Translations under genes and position numbers: made by a program
DNA from: Pseudomonadota bacterium
GTDB taxonomy: Bacteria; Pseudomonadota; Gammaproteobacteria; Pseudomonadales; UBA5518
Length of the DNA stretch: 11,403 nt
Direction: 5' to 3'
NCBI GenBank assembly: GCA_963204845.1
Contig: CAUJIL010000016.1
Span: 1-11,403, forward strand
The notes under the pieces: model-generated
What the model was told of the DNA's origin: nothing
What the model saw: only the letters and a program-made list of their open reading frames with translations
Database searches by the model: none
Shown here: positions 6,210 through 11,403 of the stretch, in pieces
Layout: every line of letters begins with the position of its first letter
Numbering within the stretch: position 1 is the first letter of the stretch

Positions 6210-6722
6210 AGGCAGCGACATCTCCATCACCGGTAACGCCTCGGGCATGCCACCGAGCGCCACCGCGCAGCGCGAGCTCGCGCTGAAGGTCGCCAGCGCG
6301 ATCGCCATCTGGCAGATCTGCGCGCTCGAGAAATGCGCTCGCAGCCGCGCTAGCAGCTCGGGCGCGAACACACCGGGGTTGCGCAGATAGGCGTCGGCGA
6401 AGCCCAGCACCGTCTTCTCGACCTCGCCGAGCGTGCTGGTGGCGAAACCGTCGTCGATCAGTTCCACCGTTTCCTCGGTCAGCCCGTCCGCGCGCGCCAC
6501 GTCGTAGCGCACCGATTTGCAGAACACGCAGTTCACGGTGCGCGCGTTGCGCAGGCGCAGCATCTCGATGAGCGCCGGGCGCACGTCGTTGCGGCGCCAC
6601 ACCGAACCGTTCAACTGCACCAGCGCGTCGATCAGTTGCGTCGCCAGACCCAGGCTGCTGTCACGCATCACGTGTCCGCTCGATCGTGCCGGTGCACCCA
6701 CCCGTGGTCCCGAAGAGCTCAT
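6201..6722 (-). CDS. Carboxymuconolactone decarboxylase (AhpD-like) protein with CxxC
   Basis: A 173-residue all-helical CMD-family protein. E53-MLRLRNARTVN-C65-VF-C68 keeps the AhpD arrangement of a glutamate 12 residues before a redox-active CxxC. AhpD's catalytic histidine, four residues after the second cysteine, is R72 here. AhpD uses this site to reduce peroxidase-bound lipoyl disulfides. Other family members are decarboxylases or have no known activity, so thiol peroxidase/reductase activity is plausible but unproven. The start at 6720-6722 overlaps the upstream gene's stop by four bases (ATGA), and GGAGG lies 7 bases before it inside that gene. An alternative start at 6668 would drop a low-complexity N-terminus. 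It is cotranscribed with the cysteine-less paralog upstream. Confidence 0.78.
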   Translation of the reverse strand: MSSSGPRVGAPARSSGHVMRDSSLGLATQLIDALVQLNGSVWRRNDVRPALIEMLRLRNARTVNCVFCKSVRYDVARADGLTEETVELIDDGFATSTLGEVEKTVLGFADAYLRNPGVFAPELLARLRAHFSSAQICQMAIALATFSASSRCAVALGGMPEALPVMEMSLPPA

Positions 6723-7174
6723 TGCGCATCCTCCCCTGTCATGGCCGAGATCATCATCGCGAGCCGGATCCGCGCGTCGATGAAACCAAGCGCCTCGATC
6801 AGGCAGACCAGCCCCGCCTCCCCGTGGTGGCGCTTCACGGCATCGGCCAGCGCGTCGTCGATCGCGGCCGGGTCCTGCGCATACACCTCGGTGAAGGCGA
6901 GTGCGGCGCGCTCGGCGTCGTCGAAGCGCGCATCGCGCGCGTAGCCGCCGTCGCGGACCGCGTTCCTGCGCTGCGGATCGGGCTCCACCGCACGCTCGCG
7001 TCCGGCCTCCGCGGTCGCACCGTGCAGCACGGCGAGCCGCAGCCGGCACAGCTCGAGCGTGCGTGGCGGCACGTGGTCCTGCCGCCAGATCCGCTCCCAC
7101 ACGGCGTCGAAATCGCGCGCAAGTTCGCCGGCCGGCGCCAGCGCCGCGGACAGGCTGTCACTGTCGTATCGCAT
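6719..7174 (-). CDS. Carboxymuconolactone decarboxylase-like protein lacking the CxxC
   Basis: A 151-residue protein that I read as a divergent CMD-fold paralog of its downstream neighbour. LELCRLRLAVLHGATAEAG (40-58) aligns with the EMLRLR...CVFC region of the partner: the glutamate is kept (E41), but the two cysteine positions are A53 and E56 and the histidine position is E60. Later helices (AERAALAFTEVYA, 'VCLIEALGFIDARIRLAMM') match the usual second half of CMD proteins. Without the redox cysteines it cannot do AhpD-type chemistry and may be a structural or regulatory subunit of a hetero-oligomer with the partner (inference). The start at 7172-7174 has a strong AAGGAG 7 bases upstream; the longer open frame to 7336 is non-coding in character. 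Confidence 0.68.
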   Translation of the reverse strand: MRYDSDSLSAALAPAGELARDFDAVWERIWRQDHVPPRTLELCRLRLAVLHGATAEAGRERAVEPDPQRRNAVRDGGYARDARFDDAERAALAFTEVYAQDPAAIDDALADAVKRHHGEAGLVCLIEALGFIDARIRLAMMISAMTGEDAQ

Positions 7175-7210
7175 CCGGGATCTCCTTCGCCACTCGACTG
7201 CGGCGATGGC

Positions 7211-7240
7211 AACCTTCACACGCGTGCCGCGCAGCGTCAA
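7211..7240 (-). promoter_or_regulatory. Possible promoter of the CMD gene pair
   Basis: On the minus strand TTGACG (7235-7240) is a 5-of-6 -35 element, but the -10 candidate 18 bases on, AAGGTT (7211-7216), is poor. It lies about 40 bases before the first gene. It is weak, and no copy of the AT-rich palindrome at 5794-5819 is seen here. Confidence 0.22.
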
Positions 7241-7281
7241 CCACCGCACCCCGGCGCGTCCTGCCCGGTATCGGACGCCTC

Positions 7282-7290
7282 TGCTATCCT
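7282..7290 (+). promoter_or_regulatory. Extended -10 element of the zinc metallopeptidase gene
   Basis: TGCTATCCT is an extended -10 (TG, one base, then TATCCT). Transcription would begin near 7297, leaving a leader of about 42 bases. Together with the next seven bases it matches 1347-1362 at 14 of 16 positions. Confidence 0.45.
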
Positions 7291-7338
7291 GCGCCGCATC
7301 CCGCCACCACGGCGGCCGCATGCAGCAGGAGGGCATCG

Positions 7339-8250
7339 ATGCGCTGGCGCGAAGGACGTCGATCGAGCAACGTCGAGGACCGCCGCAACGACGCGCCGCA
7401 GGCGCGCATGGCCGCCGGCGGCGCGCCGTTGCTGCTCAGGCTGCTGCCACTGCTGCTGCGCTCGCGCGGCGGGCGCATGCTGCTCGGCCTCGGCGCGCTG
7501 GTGCTGGTGGGCGCGCATTTCCTCGGCATCGACGTGCTGTCGCTGCTGCAGGGCGGCGCGGCCTCCACGGCCACGCCGGCAGCGCGCGCCCCGGTCTCGG
7601 CGGCGGAGCAGGAGCGCGCGGACTTCGTCGCCGCGGTGCTGGCCGATATCGAGGACGCCTGGCACGCGCGCTTCGCGGAATTGCAGCGTCGCTACGAGGA
7701 ACCTCACCTCGTGCTGTTCCGTGACAGCGTGCGCTCGGCCTGCGGTTTCGCGCAGTCGGCGATGGGTCCGTTCTACTGTCCGGCCGATCACCGGATCTAC
7801 ATCGACCTGGCGTTCTTCGACGACCTCGCCGAGCGTCACGACGCGCCCGGCGACTTCGCGCAGGCCTACGTGATCGCGCACGAGGCCGGCCACCACGTGC
7901 AGACGCTGCTCGGCATCTCCAACCAGGTGCGCCAGGCCGGCCACGGCGCATCGAAGGAGGCGGTGAACGCGCTGTCGGTGCGCCAGGAACTGCAGGCGGA
8001 CTGCTTCGCCGGCGTCTGGGGTCATCACGCCGACCGCCAGCGCGGCATCCTCGATCCGGGCGATCTGGAGGAAGCGCTGCGCGCGGCCAGCGCGATCGGC
8101 GACGACCGGCTGCAGCGCCAGGCGCAGGGCTACGTGGTTCCGGACAGTTTCACGCACGGCAGTTCGGAGCAGCGCGTGCGCTGGTTCCGCCGCGGCTTCG
8201 AGTCCGGCGACATCGGCAGCTGCGACACCTTTGCCCAGCGCAACCCGTGA
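7339..8250 (+). CDS. ypfJ: Neutral zinc metallopeptidase, YpfJ family, membrane-anchored
   Basis: A 303-residue PF04228 protein. The N-terminal MRWREGRRSSNVEDRRN is the family's characteristic opening. A single membrane segment (about 47-66) follows, then an alanine/proline linker to about 88. The catalytic domain has AYVIAHEAGHHVQ (176-188), whose HEAGH (181-185) is the zinc-binding HExxH, and RQELQADCFAG (215-225), whose E217 is a likely third zinc ligand. Substrates of the family are not established; the topology places the peptidase domain in the periplasm. The ATG at 7339 has AGGAGGG 5 bases upstream, the strongest ribosome site in the window. The frame is open back to 6901, but that part is antisense to the CMD gene and lacks coding character. 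It is divergent from the CMD pair and followed 90 bases later by the HDOD gene. Confidence 0.92.
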   Translation: MRWREGRRSSNVEDRRNDAPQARMAAGGAPLLLRLLPLLLRSRGGRMLLGLGALVLVGAHFLGIDVLSLLQGGAASTATPAARAPVSAAEQERADFVAAVLADIEDAWHARFAELQRRYEEPHLVLFRDSVRSACGFAQSAMGPFYCPADHRIYIDLAFFDDLAERHDAPGDFAQAYVIAHEAGHHVQTLLGISNQVRQAGHGASKEAVNALSVRQELQADCFAGVWGHHADRQRGILDPGDLEEALRAASAIGDDRLQRQAQGYVVPDSFTHGSSEQRVRWFRRGFESGDIGSCDTFAQRNP

Positions 8251-8254
8251 AGCA

Positions 8255-8268
8255 CCGCGGCGGCGCGG
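8255..8268 (+). terminator. Weak hairpin after the metallopeptidase gene
   Basis: CCGCG (8255-8259) and CGCGG (8264-8268) form a 5-bp stem with a 4-base loop, just past the stop at 8250. A moderately T-rich stretch follows at 8270-8289. It is too weak for a confident intrinsic terminator. Confidence 0.22.
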
Positions 8269-8281
8269 GTCCGGTCGTGTC

Positions 8282-8309
8282 TTGTGTTATGCAAGCGCTC
8301 GGCTAGACT
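8282..8309 (+). promoter_or_regulatory. Probable promoter of the HDOD gene
   Basis: TTGTGT (8282-8287), a 16-base spacer and TAGACT (8304-8309). Transcription would begin near 8316, about 25 bases before the start codon. This suggests that the HDOD gene is transcribed separately from the metallopeptidase gene. Confidence 0.4.
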
Positions 8310-8340
8310 TGCGGAACTTCTCGCTCGCGAAGGGAATCGC

Positions 8341-9489
8341 ATGGACTGGATCCTGTATCTCGCGGCGACCGTTGCCGCGGCGATCTTCATCGCGCTGATC
8401 GCACCTCGCCGTCACCGCAAGTCACCCGCGCCAGCAAGCCGGGCCGCGCCGCCGCGGCGTCCCGCCGTGGCCACCGATACCGGCGCCGGCCCCGCGCCTG
8501 AACCACCCGCCACCACCGCCCCATCGGTCGAGGAACCGCTGCCGCCGGCACTTGTTACGTTCTGGCTGGCCGAGGAACACGAGATCCTGCCCGACCGCTG
8601 CGCCCACATCGCGGAGCAACTGCGCCGCGTCGTGATGCCACCGCGCGGCGTGCAGCGCTTCATGACCACCGACATCATGGCCGGCAACGCCTCGCGGGAG
8701 CTCGCCGAGCTGGTCATGAGCGAGCCCCGGCTGGCGGCGAAGGTGCTGGGGCGCGCGAACTCGCCGTTCTACGGCCTGCAGATGCCGATCACCAGCGTGC
8801 CGCACGCGATCACCTACCTCGGCATGAACGCGGTGCGCAGCATGGCGCTCAGCTTCCTGCTCGAGGAATCGTTCACGGCCGACGATCCGCAGTTGCGCCA
8901 GTACTACGACCGCGTGTGGGACGCCGGGCTGTTCGCCTCCGAACTCTGCTCGCTGCTGGCCGGCAGACTGGGGTTCGGCGACGCGGGCGCGTTGTGCACG
9001 CAGACCGTGCTGTCGTTCCTCGGCGATCTCGCCGCCCCGGCGCTGCTCGGCGAGCAGGCCACCCGGGTGCGCGAGCTGGGACTGCTCGAGCGCTTGCGCT
9101 TCGAGCAGGAGACGATCGGCGCCAGCGCGGTACTGCTCGGCACGATCATGATGCGCGAGTGGGGACTGCCGCCGGCGATCATCGACGCCGTCGCGGCTGC
9201 CGGGCGGGTGCTCGTCACGCCGGCCAGCCAGCTCCCGCCCGCGCTCGCGGCCCGCGCCGGACTCGCCTTTGCCTGCGCCCGCATCGGCGAGGGGATCGCG
9301 CACCAGCGCATCGAGCACGTCGAGCAGATCGATCTGAACACCGACGACGCGCCGGAGCTGCACCACCTGCAGGGTTACCTGCGCCTGCCGGCGCTGGTAC
9401 GGCTGCCCGAGCAGTTGCACACGCCCGAAGTGCGGCTGGCGATGATGCGCATGATCAACGCGGTCGGCAACGAGACGGCCACCGCCTGA
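8341..9489 (+). CDS. Membrane-anchored HDOD-domain protein
   Basis: A 382-residue protein. Residues 3-21 are one hydrophobic membrane segment followed by a basic patch (PRRHRK), which predicts a cytosolic body. Residues 28-70 form a Pro/Ala-rich low-complexity linker. The HDOD domain (PF08668) spans about 98-300, with its typical EPRLAAKVLGRANSPFYGL (128-146) and SVPHAITYLGMNAVRSMAL (152-170). HDOD is a catalytically dead relative of HD phosphodiesterases used as a scaffold in signalling, often alongside c-di-GMP or chemotaxis proteins. No second enzymatic domain is seen. The ATG at 8341 is preferred over the earlier in-frame ATG at 8284 because AGGGA lies 5 bases upstream and the membrane helix starts straight after it. 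It converges on the indolepyruvate oxidoreductase gene. Confidence 0.86.
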   Translation: MDWILYLAATVAAAIFIALIAPRRHRKSPAPASRAAPPRRPAVATDTGAGPAPEPPATTAPSVEEPLPPALVTFWLAEEHEILPDRCAHIAEQLRRVVMPPRGVQRFMTTDIMAGNASRELAELVMSEPRLAAKVLGRANSPFYGLQMPITSVPHAITYLGMNAVRSMALSFLLEESFTADDPQLRQYYDRVWDAGLFASELCSLLAGRLGFGDAGALCTQTVLSFLGDLAAPALLGEQATRVRELGLLERLRFEQETIGASAVLLGTIMMREWGLPPAIIDAVAAAGRVLVTPASQLPPALAARAGLAFACARIGEGIAHQRIEHVEQIDLNTDDAPELHHLQGYLRLPALVRLPEQLHTPEVRLAMMRMINAVGNETATA

Positions 9490-9508
9490 GCGCGGCGCCA
9501 GCGTTCAG
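9486..9508. terminator. Hairpin overlapping both convergent stop codons
   Basis: CTGAGCGC (9486-9493) pairs with GCGTTCAG (9501-9508), seven Watson-Crick pairs and one G-T wobble, around a 7-base loop. Both convergent stop codons (9487-9489 and 9505-9507) are in the stem. No T-tract follows. Confidence 0.38.
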
Positions 9509-11403
9509 CGCACCAGCGAGAGCTTTGCGAGCAACCGCTGCTCGCGCGCACGCGCGCGTCGCACGCTCGCGGCCTTCACGTGGCCGAAACCGCGAATCGC
9601 TTGCGGCAGCGCGGCGAGCTCGACCGCCGTGTCGAAATGATCGCGATCGAGGTGCGCCAGCAACCGTTCGACCAGCGCCTCGTAGTCACCGATCAGGCGG
9701 CGCTCTTCACGACGCTCGGCACTGTAGCCGAACACATCGAAGCGCGTGCCGCGCAGCCGCCGCAGCGGCACCAGCGCCGCGAACACCCGCAGCAGCCACG
9801 GACCGAACTCGCGCTTGCGCGGCGCTCCTCCATGCGGGTCGCGCCGGGCGAGCAGCGGCGGCGCCAGATGGACACCGATGCGGTAGTCACCCTCGAAGCG
9901 CTGCTGCAGCGCCTCCCTGAACGCGGCGCCGGTGTATAGTCGCGCGACCTCGTACTCATCCTTGTAGCTCATCAGCCGGAACAGCGAGTGCGCGACCGCG
10001 GCGCTCAGCGGCAGCGCGGAATCGACACCGAGCGCCACCTCGGCCGCGCGCACGCGCTGCACGAAATCGCGGTAGCGCGCGGCCCACGCCGCATCCTGGT
10101 ACGCGGTGAGGAATTCGGCACGCGTGGCGATCACCTCGTCGAGCGACGAGGTGTGCTCGCCATGACGCGCGTCGTCACCGGCCAGCGCGAGCACCGCGGC
10201 CGGGTCGTGCGCCGCGCGCCGCCCCCACAGGAAGGCCTGCAGGTTGAACGCCACCGCCACGGCGTTCAGCTCGATCGCACGCGCGATGGCGTCGGCCGCA
10301 ACCGGCACCAGGCCGCACTGGAAGGCGTAGCCGAGCAGGAACATGTTCGCCGCGATCGCGTCGCCGAGCAGCGCGGTCGCGATCGCAGTGGCATCGACGA
10401 AGCGCGTCTTCGCCTCGCCGACCTCCTCGCGGATCTTGCGCTTCATGGCCTCGGCCGGGAACACCGCGTCCGGGTCGCGCGTGAACGCGGCGGTCGGCGC
10501 CTCGAACTCGTTGATCACCGCCCGGGTGCGTTCGATGTCGACCTTGGCGAGGGGGTCGTCGGCCGCACTCACCACCAGGTCGCAGCCGAGCAGCAGGTCC
10601 GCATCACCGGCGGCGACCCGCACCGCGTGGATATCGTCCTGGCGACGCGCGATCCGCACGTGGCTGACCACCGGACCGAACTTCTGCGCCAACCCGCTCA
10701 GGTTCAGCACCGTGCAGCCCTTGCCCTCGAGGTGCGCGGCCATGCCGAGGATCGCGCTGACGGTCAGCACGCCGGTGCCGCCTATTCCCGTGATCACGGT
10801 GTTCCACGGCCGCTCCAGCGACGCGGGCGCGGGCTCGGGCAAGGCGACGAACGCCGCGCCGGCATCCACCGCTGCGACCCGGCGCAGCCGCCCACCGTGC
10901 ACGCTGACGAAGCTGGGGCAGAAGCCGTTCAGGCAGCTGTAGTCCTTGTTGCAGGCACTCTGGTCGATCACACGCTTGCGCCCGAACACCGTCTCCTTCG
11001 GCAGCACCGACAGGCAGTTCGATTTCCAGCCACAGTCGCCGCAACCCTCGCACACCAGCTCGTTGATGAACACGCGCCGGTCCGGGTCCGGGTACTCGCC
11101 CTTGCGCCGGCGCCGGCGCTTCTCGGCGGCACAGGTCTGGTCGTAGACGATCGCAGTGACGCCCGGGACCTCGCGCAGCTCGCGCTGCACGTGGTCGAGC
11201 TCGTCGCGATGGTGGATCGTCAGCGCGCGGAAGGCACGGAATTCGCGCGGATACTTGTGCGGATCGTCACTGACCAGCGCGATCCGCCCCACCCCCTCGC
11301 CCTGCAACTGCTCGACGATCTGCGCCACGCTCAGCTTGCCGTCGATCGGCTGGCCGCCGGTCATCGCGACCGCGTCGTTGTAGAGGATCTTGTAGGTGAT
11401 GTT
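9505..11403 (-). CDS. Indolepyruvate ferredoxin oxidoreductase, fused alpha/beta type, C-terminal part (5' end outside window)
   Basis: 632 residues of a protein that in this family is about 1,150 long; the frame is open through the right edge (NITYKILYNDAVA precedes MTGGQPIDG), so the Met at 11364 is internal. Visible in order: the end of the thiamine-diphosphate domain, a cysteine-rich iron-sulfur segment with CEGCGDC (11032-11052) and CNKDYSCLNGFCP (10915-10953), then the gamma/IorB-like domain (PF01558) beginning with GIGGTGVL (near 10788) and LSGLAQKFGPVVSHVRI, and finally the long C-terminal extension of the fused proteobacterial enzymes. Known chemistry: CoA-dependent oxidative decarboxylation of indolepyruvate and other aryl-pyruvates to aryl-acetyl-CoA with ferredoxin reduction, in aromatic amino acid breakdown. 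The basic stretch EKRRRRRKGEYPDPD before the cysteines is, from memory, usual for the family. The stop is 15 bases from that of the HDOD gene. Confidence 0.92.
   Translation of the reverse strand, partial: NITYKILYNDAVAMTGGQPIDGKLSVAQIVEQLQGEGVGRIALVSDDPHKYPREFRAFRALTIHHRDELDHVQRELREVPGVTAIVYDQTCAAEKRRRRRKGEYPDPDRRVFINELVCEGCGDCGWKSNCLSVLPKETVFGRKRVIDQSACNKDYSCLNGFCPSFVSVHGGRLRRVAAVDAGAAFVALPEPAPASLERPWNTVITGIGGTGVLTVSAILGMAAHLEGKGCTVLNLSGLAQKFGPVVSHVRIARRQDDIHAVRVAAGDADLLLGCDLVVSAADDPLAKVDIERTRAVINEFEAPTAAFTRDPDAVFPAEAMKRKIREEVGEAKTRFVDATAIATALLGDAIAANMFLLGYAFQCGLVPVAADAIARAIELNAVAVAFNLQAFLWGRRAAHDPAAVLALAGDDARHGEHTSSLDEVIATRAEFLTAYQDAAWAARYRDFVQRVRAAEVALGVDSALPLSAAVAHSLFRLMSYKDEYEVARLYTGAAFREALQQRFEGDYRIGVHLAPPLLARRDPHGGAPRKREFGPWLLRVFAALVPLRRLRGTRFDVFGYSAERREERRLIGDYEALVERLLAHLDRDHFDTAVELAALPQAIRGFGHVKAASVRRARAREQRLLAKLSLVR

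Noticed and set aside
6901..7338. N-terminal extension of the zinc metallopeptidase
   Set aside because: It is arginine-rich and antisense to the CMD-like gene. The family's typical N-terminus begins exactly at 7339, after AGGAGGG.
9930..9940. TATAGT-like -10 box on the plus strand
   Set aside because: It lies within the indolepyruvate oxidoreductase coding region with no plus-strand gene after it.
11100..11125. GCGCCG tandem repeat
   Set aside because: It encodes the KRRRRRK run of the indolepyruvate oxidoreductase, which appears normal for that family, so it is coding, not a repeat element.
1..11403. Mobile elements, CRISPR arrays, tRNA, rRNA or riboswitches
   Set aside because: No transposase, integrase, direct-repeat array, cloverleaf or known aptamer pattern was found by eye on either strand.

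Overview
The window is a dense, GC-rich stretch of ordinary-looking proteobacterial chromosome. The E. coli-type DedA, the fused indolepyruvate ferredoxin oxidoreductase and the YpfJ-type metallopeptidase suggest a gammaproteobacterium, though a betaproteobacterium cannot be excluded from this sequence alone. I see eleven protein genes, two of them cut by the window edges. I see no tRNA, rRNA, insertion sequence, phage gene or CRISPR array. Intergenic gaps are all short (10 to about 165 bases).

Left part (1-2728): a capsule-type glycosyltransferase fragment (KpsS/KpsC-like, runs off the left edge) lies 10 bases behind dedA on the minus strand, and an MFS metabolite transporter is transcribed divergently from dedA. 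Middle left (2746-5125): an APC-family cationic amino-acid-type permease (minus) and a class I SAM-dependent methyltransferase (plus) diverge from a 127-base region.

Centre (5151-7174): this is the most interesting block. A secreted Tll0287-like (DUF3365) protein with a CxxCH heme-binding motif is divergent from an ArsR-family repressor. The repressor carries two cysteines 66 residues apart, at the positions that form the persulfide/redox switch in BigR and SqrR. The two promoters overlap on one AT-rich palindrome, so the repressor probably controls both itself and the heme protein. Behind it is a translationally coupled pair of carboxymuconolactone decarboxylase (AhpD-like) genes. One has a CxxC, the other has lost both cysteines. 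A thiol or sulfur stress module is a reasonable inference, but the CMD pair has no visible copy of the operator.

Right part (7339-11403): a YpfJ-type membrane-anchored zinc metallopeptidase and a membrane-anchored HDOD protein read rightward. The C-terminal half of a fused IorA-IorB indolepyruvate oxidoreductase reads in from the right edge.

All four convergent gene junctions are only 15-25 bases wide. Each carries a GC-rich hairpin that overlaps one or both stop codons and lacks a T-tract. Several start points have a recognisable -10 element, and two genes share a 14/16-identical extended -10 and start region.
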